From: Allohahella sp002354735
Lineage (GTDB): Bacteria; Pseudomonadota; Gammaproteobacteria; Pseudomonadales; Oleiphilaceae
Direction: 5' to 3'
Length of the DNA: 64,000 nucleotides
Assembly (NCBI RefSeq): GCF_047946665.1
Contig: NZ_CP172312.1
Coordinates: forward strand, 186,001 to 250,000
This document shows positions 8,109 to 16,832 of the stretch, in pieces (within the stretch, counting starts at the first letter, position 1; every line of letters begins with the position of its first letter). The notes under the pieces were generated by a model. It was not told the DNA's origin, made no database searches, and saw nothing but the letters and a program-made list of their open reading frames with translations. Both the position numbers and the translations under genes were made by a program.

Positions 8109-10493
8109 ATGCATACCAAATCCCTCGATCCAGCTGATCTGTACAAGCCCTGCGATCCAAAGTCGCTACGCTTCAAAACCACGGCCTCTCTTTCAAGTCT
8201 GAACGGTATACTTGGCCAGAATAGAGCGAAGGACGCACTTTCGTTCGCTATTGCCATGGCTGAATCTGGCTATAACATCTTTGCCGTCGGTAGTAGTGGT
8301 CTTGGGAAGCGCACGATGATCGAACGCTACCTCGCCGAACATTCACCCGGGTCGGGGAAGCTGAGTGACTGGTGTTATGTCAACAGCTTCGAAGACCCAA
8401 GAGTGCCGCGTGTACTGCGATTGCCTGTCGGAATGGGGCAAAAACTGAAGAGCGATGTTGAGCAACTGCTGAATCGTCTTTACAAGAACATTCCCCAGGC
8501 CTTCGAGAACGAGTCGTATTTCGAGCGTTCGGAGAAGCTCAAGAATGAGCTAGCGCAGCGTCAGGAAAAGGCACTGTCTACAATCGGACGCTCAGCCCGG
8601 CGCCAGGGTGTTTCGCTCACGATTGCCACACCAGGTGGTTACCGTCTGGTCGCCGCGGATGGCGATGAGCCGATGTCGGCGGAAGTATTTTCAGCGCTGT
8701 CTGATGAGGAGCAGCTGGCCATTGAGGCCAAGATCGTCAAGCTGGAGAAGCGACTTCGCAAGACTCTGCGGCAGCTTGCTTCTCGCGAGCAGGATTATGC
8801 CGAGCGTCAGCAGCAACTGAACGAAGAGGTCGCGCTCAACGTGAGTCAGCATCTCATCGATAGCGTGAAGCAGACATATCGCGAGCATAAGGAGGTTGTG
8901 GATCATCTGGACGCGATTCAGCAGGACATTCTGAAGAATATCGATCTTTTCCTCGACGATTCGGAAGAAGCCAATGCACTGGCTGCCGCCACTATGGATA
9001 ACAAGCTGCCGAGGCGTTATCAGATCAACGCGTTTGTTCATCACGACAAAAATGAAAGTGTGCCCATACTTGTTGAAGACAATCCCAACTACCACAACCT
9101 GTTTGGCGCCGTCGAAAACATAACCTTCAAGGGTACAGTCTTTACTGACTTTACGCTGATCAGACCAGGCTCTGTGCACCGTGCCAACGGTGGTTATCTT
9201 CTTATCGACGCGGTAAAGCTTCTCGAACAGCCCTTTGTGTGGGAAGCACTGAAGCGCCTGATGCGTTCCGGGAAAATCGGCATCCACGCGCTGGAGAAGG
9301 AGATTTCGATTTCAGGCACTATCTCACTTGAGCCTGAGACCATACCTGCGGATCTCAAGATCATTCTGTTCGGCGATAGGGACACCTACCTGTTGCTGCA
9401 GCGTTACGATCCAGATTTCATCGAGCTCTTCAAAGTGGTCGCCGACTTTGAAACCGAGATCGATCGTACCGAGGAAACACAACTTCAGTATGCGCGCTTC
9501 ATCGCGGGGCTGATCAAGGAAAAAGGCCTGCTCAACTGCGATCGGGCCGCTGTGATGAAGATCATCGAACAGAGTGCTCGGGAAGCGGCGCATCAGAACA
9601 AACTGAGCCTGCATGCGGCGGATGTGGCCAATTTGCTGCGTGAAGCGAACTACTGCGCGCAACGGGCTGAACACAACATCATAGGTCTTGACGACGTCAA
9701 ACAGGCGCTCAGCAATGCGAGATATCGTGCCGGACGCATTCGTGACCAGGTGTTCGAGGGTATCCGTGATGGCGCTACGATGCTGAGCACGCGCGGCGCC
9801 ACTGTTGGGCAGGTGAACGCGCTCTCGGTGTTGACCACTGGCGATCAGGAATTCGGCGTGACGTCACGACTGACGGCCACCACATATTTTGGCGATGGCA
9901 GCATCGTCGATATCGAGCGGGATGTGAAGCTCGCTGGGGCCATTCACTCGAAAGGTATGATGATTCTCAAGGCCTATCTATCGACCCTGTTCGCCCAGGA
10001 CGGGCCGATACCACTGTCGACGAGCCTCACTTTCGAGCAGTCCTATCATGAAGTTGATGGCGACAGCGCCTCAATGGCCGAGTTCTGTGCGCTCATCAGC
10101 GCCATGTCGGGCATGCCGGTCAGGCAGGATCTCGCTATTACCGGATCAATGAACCAGTTTGGCGATGCTCAGCCTATCGGTGGTGTGAATGAAAAAATCG
10201 AAGGCTTCTTCGACACTTGTCGCCTGCAAGGTCTTACCGGCACACAAGGTGTAATCATTCCGCGGCAGAATGCACGAAATCTGATGCTCGCGGATGAAGT
10301 GCTCGCAGCCTGCAGGGCCGGCAAGTTTCACATATACGCCGTCGACCGGGTCGAGCATGTACTCGAATTGTTGCTGAGCGATACCTCGGTGCCTGGCTAT
10401 GAAGAAGTCTATGAGCGTGTGCGCAACAGAATTGCGCGTATGCGTGAGATCGAGAAGGCTCACGTAGAGCCTGCATCTGCCTCGCCAATATAG
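8109..10493 (+). CDS. Lon-like ATP-dependent protease (S16 family)
   Basis: 794-residue AAA+ protease of the LonB/Lon-like group (not canonical LonA: no N-terminal LAN domain). Walker A is GSSGLGKR at residues 61-68, followed by a long charged coiled-coil insert (about 150-320), a second nucleotide-binding region with GGYLLIDAVKLLEQPFVWEALKR, and a C-terminal S16 protease domain. The catalytic dyad is readable: Ser653 in DGDSASMAE and Lys696 in GGVNEKIEGF, 43 residues apart as in Lon. Such proteins degrade damaged or regulatory proteins in the cytoplasm; substrates here are unknown. The ATG at 8109 was preferred to the frame's earlier ATG at 8013 because homology starts at MHTKSLDPADLY. The last 34 bases overlap the 3' end of convergent alkB. 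Confidence 0.92.
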   Translation: MHTKSLDPADLYKPCDPKSLRFKTTASLSSLNGILGQNRAKDALSFAIAMAESGYNIFAVGSSGLGKRTMIERYLAEHSPGSGKLSDWCYVNSFEDPRVPRVLRLPVGMGQKLKSDVEQLLNRLYKNIPQAFENESYFERSEKLKNELAQRQEKALSTIGRSARRQGVSLTIATPGGYRLVAADGDEPMSAEVFSALSDEEQLAIEAKIVKLEKRLRKTLRQLASREQDYAERQQQLNEEVALNVSQHLIDSVKQTYREHKEVVDHLDAIQQDILKNIDLFLDDSEEANALAAATMDNKLPRRYQINAFVHHDKNESVPILVEDNPNYHNLFGAVENITFKGTVFTDFTLIRPGSVHRANGGYLLIDAVKLLEQPFVWEALKRLMRSGKIGIHALEKEISISGTISLEPETIPADLKIILFGDRDTYLLLQRYDPDFIELFKVVADFETEIDRTEETQLQYARFIAGLIKEKGLLNCDRAAVMKIIEQSAREAAHQNKLSLHAADVANLLREANYCAQRAEHNIIGLDDVKQALSNARYRAGRIRDQVFEGIRDGATMLSTRGATVGQVNALSVLTTGDQEFGVTSRLTATTYFGDGSIVDIERDVKLAGAIHSKGMMILKAYLSTLFAQDGPIPLSTSLTFEQSYHEVDGDSASMAEFCALISAMSGMPVRQDLAITGSMNQFGDAQPIGGVNEKIEGFFDTCRLQGLTGTQGVIIPRQNARNLMLADEVLAACRAGKFHIYAVDRVEHVLELLLSDTSVPGYEEVYERVRNRIARMREIEKAHVEPASASPI

Positions 10494-11125
10494 CGAAAGG
10501 TGAGATTGATGCGGGCTGTGTCGACTCTGCGGGATTTCGATATCCTGTGCTGCCAATTCTGCTGAGTTGCGCCCCGCATGATCAGCAGTGAGTTGTGCGG
10601 CAGGTCCAGTCGAATGCGATGGTCTGCCGGAAGCAGCTCAGACGATTGCCCTGCACGTGAGATTGGCTTCATGTGAAAGCGTCGAATAGCGCCAAACGAC
10701 CAGGACGCGATAGCGGGCTCCGTGCCGAGCTCTGGCTCGTTGTCGGCATGCCAACCCATGCTGTCTTCACCGTCGCGATAAAGATTGCAAAGCACGCAGT
10801 TGAAGGCCGCACCACTGATTCTCGCACTCAGGGAGGCCAGCCCTTGCAATAAAGGCGGCATAGGTTTTGGTGCCAGTGTCGTGCCCGAGTAGGTATAGAT
10901 GCAGTGTGGTTCACCGTACCAGGCCTGCAGCCTTGGTATGCTGAGCACACGACCGTGAATCATGATCTGATCCTGTCGCCACGCGAGCTCGTTCATGAGC
11001 TGCGTGAAAACCGTGTCAGCATCGGCCGCCGCCAGCACAGCCGTGCGGAGTTGAACATCACCGCCGGACAATGCAATATGCTGTAGCTCGTTTCGTCCCA
11101 ACAGCAATTCTCTTTCCAAAGCCAT
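10460..11125 (-). CDS. alkB: AlkB-type 2-oxoglutarate/Fe(II) dioxygenase
   Basis: 221 residues, close to E. coli AlkB (216). The family demethylates 1-methyladenine and 3-methylcytosine in DNA or RNA by oxidation. The iron triad is visible as His126 and Asp128 in GWHADNEPELG and His193 in WQHRISKS, with the 2-oxoglutarate arginines in RINLTFR at residues 205-211. The middle part (WYGEPHCIYTYSG) resembles the ALKBH2/3-type branch more than E. coli AlkB. The frame extends upstream of 11125, but that region is the start of a divergent peptidase gene, so MALEREL is taken as the start. The 3' end overlaps the Lon-like gene by 34 bases. Confidence 0.9.
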   Translation of the reverse strand: MALERELLLGRNELQHIALSGGDVQLRTAVLAAADADTVFTQLMNELAWRQDQIMIHGRVLSIPRLQAWYGEPHCIYTYSGTTLAPKPMPPLLQGLASLSARISGAAFNCVLCNLYRDGEDSMGWHADNEPELGTEPAIASWSFGAIRRFHMKPISRAGQSSELLPADHRIRLDLPHNSLLIMRGATQQNWQHRISKSRRVDTARINLTFRYIGEADAGST

Positions 11126-11126
11126 T

Positions 11127-12038
11127 ATGCCTATGTCTCTCAATTTGATTTCGGCCCGGACTTCATTCTTCGCAACAGCTTTGCTCGTCATGGTCATGGC
11201 TGCGATCGCTCCGGGGCAGGCCATGGCAGACGAGCGTGCTGTCACGACACCCCAAGCGGACATACGGGCCGTTTTTGGTCTCCGCGATCAGATGCTGCAG
11301 GGTGCTCTGGTTCGTGGCAAGGTCAGCCCCGATGCGAAAGTCAGCCTGAATGGTGAAGCACTCGAAATCAGCAAGTCTGGTGAATTCGTTTTCGGATTCG
11401 ATCGCGATGCCCCAGGCAAACATACATTGACCTTCACTAGCGCCGATGGCAAGACGTCAACGCACAGCTTCGTTCTTCCGGAGCGAACTTATGCAGAACA
11501 GCGCGTCGAAGGTATCGAACACAAATACGTGGCGCCGGCACCGGAAGTGCTGAAGCGTATACGTCAGGAGGTCACGCTTGTCGCCAACGCGCGGCTCAAG
11601 AGTGTCGCTCACGATGCCGTCTTCGATGAATTCGTATGGCCGGTCCTGGGGCCGATAAGTGGCGTTTACGGTAGTCAGCGCTGGTATAATGGCAATCCCA
11701 GCAGGCCCCATTTTGGCGTCGATGTGGCCGTGCCAACGGGGACGGTTGTCAAGGCGCCAGCTGCCGGCATCGTGGTGTTGGCCAGCCCGGATCTCTATTA
11801 TTCTGGTGGCACCGTTATCATGAATCACGGCTACGAGGTGACCTCGAGTTTCCTGCATCTGAGCAAGGTGCTGGTGAAGACGGGGCAGCGGGTCGAGCAG
11901 GGGGAGCCCATCGCCGAGGTCGGTGCGACCGGGCGAGTCACCGGACCGCACCTCGATTGGCGAATGAACTGGAAAAAAGCGCGGGTAGATCCACAGTTGC
12001 TGGTGCCCGATATGCAGACCTTACTGGAGAGTAAATGA
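11127..12038 (+). CDS. LytM/M23-family metallopeptidase, exported
   Basis: 303 residues with an N-terminal signal peptide (hydrophobic residues about 13-33, probable cut after GQAMA), a beta-rich middle region (FDRDAPGKHTLTF) and a C-terminal M23 domain. Zinc ligands and catalytic residues: His195 and Asp199 in HFGVDV, His244 in FLHLS, and the last motif as HLD (275-277) instead of the usual HLH. The family cleaves peptidoglycan cross-links or activates amidases in the periplasm. The HLD variant occurs in a proteobacterial subgroup, so it need not mean loss of activity. The start has no obvious Shine-Dalgarno sequence and lies 2 bases from the divergent alkB start. The stop is 1 base before the FixJ-like regulator. 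Confidence 0.88.
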   Translation: MPMSLNLISARTSFFATALLVMVMAAIAPGQAMADERAVTTPQADIRAVFGLRDQMLQGALVRGKVSPDAKVSLNGEALEISKSGEFVFGFDRDAPGKHTLTFTSADGKTSTHSFVLPERTYAEQRVEGIEHKYVAPAPEVLKRIRQEVTLVANARLKSVAHDAVFDEFVWPVLGPISGVYGSQRWYNGNPSRPHFGVDVAVPTGTVVKAPAAGIVVLASPDLYYSGGTVIMNHGYEVTSSFLHLSKVLVKTGQRVEQGEPIAEVGATGRVTGPHLDWRMNWKKARVDPQLLVPDMQTLLESK

Positions 12039-12039
12039 C

Positions 12040-12723
12040 ATGACCACAAATGCACAGGAAAGTGTAAATGGATCGCGTCCGGATGGATTGCGCCCGAACG
12101 GCCCGGGCCTCAGCGGAGAGCCAGTCAGGGTCTATGTGGTCGAAGATGACGATGCCGTACGGGACTCGCTGGTTCTCCTGCTTCGCGCTGAAGGCTACGA
12201 AGCCGATTCTTATGCGAGCCCCAGTGATTTCCTGAAGCTCAAGGTAGAACAGCTGCGTGGCTGTGCCATCCTTGATATCAGGATGCCCGGCATGACGGGC
12301 ATGGAGTTACATGGCGAGCTGATCAAGCGTCAGTGCCGGCTACCGGTCATATTCGTCACCGGCCATGGCGACGTACCCCTCGCCGTCGAAGCTATCAAGT
12401 CAGGTGCACTGGATTTCATCCAGAAGCCATACCAGGAAGAGGAGTTGCTCAGCAAAGTCCGCGAAGCGATTCGACTCGAGCAGGCCGGGCATGGGAAGAA
12501 CGAAGAGAAGACGCTGCTGCAGAAGAAGATTGCATCGCTCACTCCGCGTGAAACCGAAATCATGGATCTGATGATTGCGGGGAATGCGAACAAGGTCATT
12601 GCCATCGACCTTAATATCAGTCAGCGCACCGTGGAGATTCATCGTTCGCGCGTCATGCAGAAGATGGGCACACATTCACTGGCGCAGCTCGTGCAGATGG
12701 TCATGACTGCACGTGAAGACTGA
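12040..12723 (+). CDS. FixJ/NarL-type response regulator
   Basis: 227 residues: a disordered N-terminal stretch (1-28), a receiver domain (about 29-150) and a LuxR-type helix-turn-helix (about 160-222). The phosphoacceptor is Asp79 in AILDIRMPGM; the acidic pocket is EDDDA and the conserved Lys is in IQKPYQEEEL. The HTH reads LTPRETEIMDLMIAGNANK...SQRTVEIHRSRVMQKM, the FixJ style. It starts 1 base after the peptidase stop and overlaps the start of the kinase gene by 11 bases, so the two are translationally coupled and almost certainly partners. The signal and target genes are not evident from sequence. Confidence 0.93.
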   Translation: MTTNAQESVNGSRPDGLRPNGPGLSGEPVRVYVVEDDDAVRDSLVLLLRAEGYEADSYASPSDFLKLKVEQLRGCAILDIRMPGMTGMELHGELIKRQCRLPVIFVTGHGDVPLAVEAIKSGALDFIQKPYQEEELLSKVREAIRLEQAGHGKNEEKTLLQKKIASLTPRETEIMDLMIAGNANKVIAIDLNISQRTVEIHRSRVMQKMGTHSLAQLVQMVMTARED

Positions 12724-14326
12724 CACCACAAGAGGCCTGGTCTTACTGGTCGACGACAATCCGGCCAACCTGAAAATCCTGTATGAAACCCTGAACGGCA
12801 GAGGCTACAAATTGCTTGTGGCCGATTCAGGTGCGAAAGCACTGAGTATTGCGCAGAAGATGCAGCCGGAACTCATCCTGCTGGATATCATGATGCCGGG
12901 CATGGATGGTTATGAAGTCTGTCGTCGTCTCCAGCAGAATGGCCTTACCGAGTCTGTTTCGGTCGTATTTCTTTCAGCCCTCGACGATACCGATGCCAAG
13001 GTGCTCGGTTTCGAACTAGGCGGCGTCGACTATATTTCCAAGCCCTTCCAGGTGAAGGAGGTTATTGCCCGGGTCGATACCCATCTTCGTCTGCGCTTGC
13101 TCGAAAAGGCCCTTGGTCAACAGAACAAGGAGCTGTTGATCGATAACAGCTCGATTCTGCGAGCAATGGGTGAAGGTATCTACGGTCTCGATAAAAGTGG
13201 CCAGATCATTTTCGCCAATCCGGCCGCCTGTCGAGCCAATCAGTGCGAAGTGGATACACTGCTAGGTCAGCGATTCGTGGAGCTCCAGTTTTCAGGGCGT
13301 GGTGCGGTGCCAGGCCAGAGTAGTGGCGCCGCTACTGAATTCGATCATGAGCGAATGATTCGGCATGTAGAAAAGGCCATGGCCGATGATGAGTCGATTC
13401 GTGTCGAACAGGCCCTCTTCTTTCGACCTGCGGGCGGCTTCTTTCCAGCCTCCTTCCAACTGACAATCGTGCCGGACTCGGCCAGTTCTACTCACGCGGT
13501 CGTGGTGTTCAGGGATATTTCTGACAAACTGGCGCAGGACCGCGAACTCGAACAGGCTCGCCTCAAGCTCGAGGCTCAGCGTGCTCAGCTCACGCATGTC
13601 TCCCGACTGAGTACGATGGGCGAGATGGCCGCTGGTATTGCCCACGAAGTCAATCAGCCACTAACGGCAATCGTGAACTACGCGCGGCTGGCCAGTCGCC
13701 AGCTTGTGTCGCTGAAGAATCGGGTCACAGCCACCCGGGAGTTGGAGGCCGCTGCTGAGACACTGGAGAAAATAGAGCAGCAAAGTCTGAGGGCCAGTGA
13801 TGTCATCCAGCATATCAGGGATTTTGTTCGCAAGCCTACCGAAGGCAAGGCCCGCCTCTCTGCCACAGAACTGGCGGATGCCATCATCCAGCTTACTGGC
13901 ATCGAAGCCAAACAGCACGCGATGACCCTGAAGGTCGATATTGATCCAAGCTTGCCTGAGCTACGGGTCGAAGCAATTCAGATACAGCAGGTCGCGCTGA
14001 ACCTGCTACGCAATGCCATGGAGGCCAGCCTGAGTACAGCGTCCAATACCGTGCACTTCAGGGTTTATCACGATAAAGCTGGCGATAATCATGTGCACTT
14101 CGAGATAGAGGATCGGGGCTCAGGCGTAACAGAGGAGAATCAACCCTTTCTGTTCAATCCGTTTTTCACGACGAAGAAAACGGGCATGGGCATAGGACTC
14201 ACATTGTGTCAGAACATCGTGCAGGCACATGGCGGGCGTATCGGTTATCAGCCTGCGAAACAAAACGATCCGGCTGTCGAATCTGGCAGTCTGTTCTGGT
14301 TCAGTCTGCCTGTGCTAGCTGAGTAG
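12713..14326 (+). CDS. Histidine kinase with N-terminal receiver and PAS domains
   Basis: 537 residues, no membrane segments, so cytoplasmic. Order: receiver (5-125, Asp58 in LILLDIMMPGMDGYEV), PAS (about 143-270), a short coiled coil, HisKA with His311 in GIAHEVNQPLTAI, and HATPase (N-box LNLLRNAMEA, G1 DRGSGV, F-box NPFFTTKKTGMGIGL). The H-box HEVNQP is typical of the FixL/DctB class. The GTG start at 12713 lies inside the end of the regulator gene. An N-terminal receiver on a soluble PAS kinase suggests input from another kinase as well as from the PAS ligand; the ligand is unknown. The 3' end overlaps convergent astE by 26 bases. Confidence 0.92.
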   Translation: MKTDTTRGLVLLVDDNPANLKILYETLNGRGYKLLVADSGAKALSIAQKMQPELILLDIMMPGMDGYEVCRRLQQNGLTESVSVVFLSALDDTDAKVLGFELGGVDYISKPFQVKEVIARVDTHLRLRLLEKALGQQNKELLIDNSSILRAMGEGIYGLDKSGQIIFANPAACRANQCEVDTLLGQRFVELQFSGRGAVPGQSSGAATEFDHERMIRHVEKAMADDESIRVEQALFFRPAGGFFPASFQLTIVPDSASSTHAVVVFRDISDKLAQDRELEQARLKLEAQRAQLTHVSRLSTMGEMAAGIAHEVNQPLTAIVNYARLASRQLVSLKNRVTATRELEAAAETLEKIEQQSLRASDVIQHIRDFVRKPTEGKARLSATELADAIIQLTGIEAKQHAMTLKVDIDPSLPELRVEAIQIQQVALNLLRNAMEASLSTASNTVHFRVYHDKAGDNHVHFEIEDRGSGVTEENQPFLFNPFFTTKKTGMGIGLTLCQNIVQAHGGRIGYQPAKQNDPAVESGSLFWFSLPVLAE

Positions 14327-15341
14327 CTGAGCCGGCAGGCACGACGACCAAGCCGGCGCGATGACCTATTTCCACCTTCGGATTGGGAAAGAGGATTCTT
14401 GCCTCAGCATGGTCGATTGCATAGCTGGCGCCCGCAGCGCTGTAAAGCCGAAAACCCTGCGGTAAAGCATGAAAGTTCGCGACATCATCGGACACGTGTA
14501 ATTCAAAGCCTTCGCTTGTCCTCACGATTTCATGATGGACAACGAATCTCGTCATGTCATGGCCTTTGGCGAAGTGCTCGATCGCCTGAGGCACTGTTCT
14601 GTTCTGCCTGGCTTCAGCACTGCAGCACGCTCGCAGAGTCTGCTTCAGTTCATTCAGCAATGTCAGGTCATTCGCGCCGAATGCCTTGACCTGGCCCAAC
14701 TCGAGTGTTGCCGAAATTGCGCCAAACTCCCTGGCTGTCCACCCGCTGAATGTAGTGCCTGATTCCTGATGTCTCACGCAAGCCTGCATGCCGGCTGCTT
14801 GCAGAAGCAGGTTCAGGAGCTTCGTAGTCGAACTGGCGGGCGTCTGCTCGACCGGTGGCAGGATGGCGAATTTGCTGATCTCTGAGCGGCGAATTGCTGT
14901 ATGAAGGTCCAGATGTACCATCGTGCTGCTGGAGAACCGTGATTGAAAGCAGCGAACGGCGAGTTGCAGAATTCTGGCGCGCTGCTGCTCCAGCGCTTCC
15001 GCGGTATTGCCGCCAACAACGGCTTCAGCTTCACTGCCGGGCCCAAACAGGCGGTTTAAATTGGTGCCAAGAAAGCGCTGCTGAACCTGCATCGCCTCGA
15101 TATTGCCGAGTAGAAACAGGCAGGGTGCAGCAGCACCGGCCGGGGACTGCCGGAACTCCTCCACGAGCTGGTCGAGGAGTTCGACAGGTGCTGTCTCGTT
15201 GCCGTGAATGCCCGCGCTGATCACAAAGATTTCGTTCGGCGAGGTCTGCGGCTCGGACGGCATCCATTCCAGTATGCCGTGACCGATCCAGCGAAAATCG
15301 TTCGCGAACGGTGTTAGAGCTGCTCTCAGGAATTGCCCCAT
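14301..15341 (-). CDS. astE: Succinylglutamate desuccinylase
   Basis: 346-residue zinc carboxypeptidase-like enzyme of the AstE/aspartoacylase family, last step of the arginine succinyltransferase pathway (succinylglutamate to glutamate and succinate). The zinc site motif is GIHGNETAPVELL near residues 45-57; the third ligand is in VHLDLHTAIR, and further family sequence includes LGNIEAM and GTNLNRLF. It ends a minus-strand operon and starts 2 bases after the permease gene, so uptake and degradation of arginine or ornithine are probably coexpressed. The rest of the ast genes (astABCD) are not in this window. An aspartoacylase-like activity on another acyl amino acid is the alternative. Confidence 0.88.
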   Translation of the reverse strand: MGQFLRAALTPFANDFRWIGHGILEWMPSEPQTSPNEIFVISAGIHGNETAPVELLDQLVEEFRQSPAGAAAPCLFLLGNIEAMQVQQRFLGTNLNRLFGPGSEAEAVVGGNTAEALEQQRARILQLAVRCFQSRFSSSTMVHLDLHTAIRRSEISKFAILPPVEQTPASSTTKLLNLLLQAAGMQACVRHQESGTTFSGWTAREFGAISATLELGQVKAFGANDLTLLNELKQTLRACCSAEARQNRTVPQAIEHFAKGHDMTRFVVHHEIVRTSEGFELHVSDDVANFHALPQGFRLYSAAGASYAIDHAEARILFPNPKVEIGHRAGLVVVPAGSATQLAQAD

Positions 15342-15343
15342 TG

Positions 15344-16060
15344 TCAGGTCTCCGTTCGCGGCCGCAGATGAGCCAGCATCCTGAACTCGATCTTGCGGAA
15401 AATCATTATGATCGTAAAGGTGAGGCAGAGGTAAATACAGGCCACGAAGATGAAGGCTGAAAATGGTGTGTAGAACCGAGAGTATATGAGATACGCCGCG
15501 CCCGTGAGATCGAGAATAGTGACCGTAAAGGCCACGGCACTGGCGTGTAGCATGAAGATGACTTCGTTGGTATAAGCGGGGAGGGCACGTCGAAAGGCGC
15601 TCGGTAAGACGACACAGCGCGTCCTTGTCCAGTAACTCATCCCATACGCCTTGGCGGCTTCCAGCTCGCCGGCTGGTGTTGCAACGATGGCACCGCGAAT
15701 AATTTCAGTGGTGTAGGCCGCAGTGTTCAGCGTGAAAGCCAGCAGCGCTGGAATGAAAGCGTCCTTGAAAATGAACCAGAGCGGCGTATCGATCAGAACG
15801 AAGCTGGAGCCGTAATAAATGATGTACAGCTGTACGAGCAGAGGTGTGCCGCGGAAAACATAGGTAAAGACCTGTACTGGTTGACTGATCCAGAAGCGCT
15901 TGGAAGCTCGCATCAGTGCCAGTGGCAAAGCCATCACCAGCCCGAGCAGGACCGCTAGAACAACCAGCTGCAGCGTGTTGACCAGGCCAGTCCCGTACTC
16001 GGACAGTGTACGGAGCGTAAATATATCGTTGCCTGCAAGCAGGCCTTCGAGCCATTCCAT
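15344..16060 (-). CDS. aotM: ABC transporter permease, arginine/ornithine (HisM/AotM type)
   Basis: 238-residue inner membrane permease of the polar amino acid family with about five membrane helices. The permease-ATPase coupling loop is EAAKAYGMSYWTRTRCVVLPSAFRRALP, the EAA motif. The N-terminus and the RGTPLLVQLYIIYYG stretch match HisM/AotM. It pairs with the HisQ-type permease immediately upstream (1-base overlap), the binding protein and the ATPase on the same strand. Assignment to arginine/ornithine rather than histidine comes from the neighbouring astE and the binding protein; it is an inference. Confidence 0.9.
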   Translation of the reverse strand: MEWLEGLLAGNDIFTLRTLSEYGTGLVNTLQLVVLAVLLGLVMALPLALMRASKRFWISQPVQVFTYVFRGTPLLVQLYIIYYGSSFVLIDTPLWFIFKDAFIPALLAFTLNTAAYTTEIIRGAIVATPAGELEAAKAYGMSYWTRTRCVVLPSAFRRALPAYTNEVIFMLHASAVAFTVTILDLTGAAYLIYSRFYTPFSAFIFVACIYLCLTFTIIMIFRKIEFRMLAHLRPRTET

Positions 16061-16776
16061 CAGAGTGCCTCTCTCACACCGACGCTGTAACGTCGCGACA
16101 GATATTTGAGGAAGAGTTCAGATATCAGTGTCATGAGGAGATAGAACAGCACCACGGGAATAAAAAACTTGAACGGCAGATGTAACGATTTCGATGCTTC
16201 ACTGGCAACTCGGACAATGTCTGTCAGCCCGATGATCGATACCAGTGCAGTCGTTTTCAACATGACGAGCCAGTTGTTGCCAACACCGGGAATGGCATGA
16301 CGGATCATCTGAGGCACCATGATGCGCCAGAACACCTGCCACTCGCTCATGCCGTAAGCCCTGCCGGCCTCAAGCTGTCCATCCGGTACCGCCAGGAAAG
16401 CACCTCGAAAGGTCTCCGCCATATAAGCGCCGAATATGAAGCCGATCGAGAGGACGCCAGCAATGAACTGATCGACATTTATGAAAAAGTCGACTTCCCA
16501 CTGATTGTAAACATAGTCAGAAAGCATGTTGAGCAGCGCCTGACCGCCGTAGAAGATCAGCATCATCATGACGAGGTCGGGTACGCCCCGAATCAGCGTG
16601 GTGTAGGTCAAGGCAATGCCTCGCGCAGCTCTGCTCGACGATAGCTTGGCAGCTGCTCCGGCCAGTCCCAGAATCAGCGCTAGCAGCAGAGAAAGTCCTG
16701 CCAGCTGCGCAGTGAGAAAGGCGCCCCGCAGCAACTCAGGGCCGTAGCCCTTGAAGTCAAAAAGATATTCGAACAT
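16060..16776 (-). CDS. aotQ: ABC transporter permease, arginine/ornithine (HisQ/AotQ type)
   Basis: 238-residue permease, the second membrane subunit of the polar amino acid transporter. Visible: N-terminal helices (FLTAQLAGLSLLLALILGLAG), the RGVPDLVMMMLIFYGGQ segment and the EAA loop EAGRAYGMSEWQVFWRIMVPQMIRHAIPG. It begins 56 bases after the binding-protein stop and overlaps the next permease by one base. A HisQM-type heterodimer is expected. The substrate is inferred from context. Confidence 0.9.
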   Translation of the reverse strand: MFEYLFDFKGYGPELLRGAFLTAQLAGLSLLLALILGLAGAAAKLSSSRAARGIALTYTTLIRGVPDLVMMMLIFYGGQALLNMLSDYVYNQWEVDFFINVDQFIAGVLSIGFIFGAYMAETFRGAFLAVPDGQLEAGRAYGMSEWQVFWRIMVPQMIRHAIPGVGNNWLVMLKTTALVSIIGLTDIVRVASEASKSLHLPFKFFIPVVLFYLLMTLISELFLKYLSRRYSVGVREAL

Positions 16777-16832
16777 GACGCTCGCTTCAGGTGGGTGCCG
16801 GCCGGCAACAAGGTATCACCGGCCGGAGCTAC

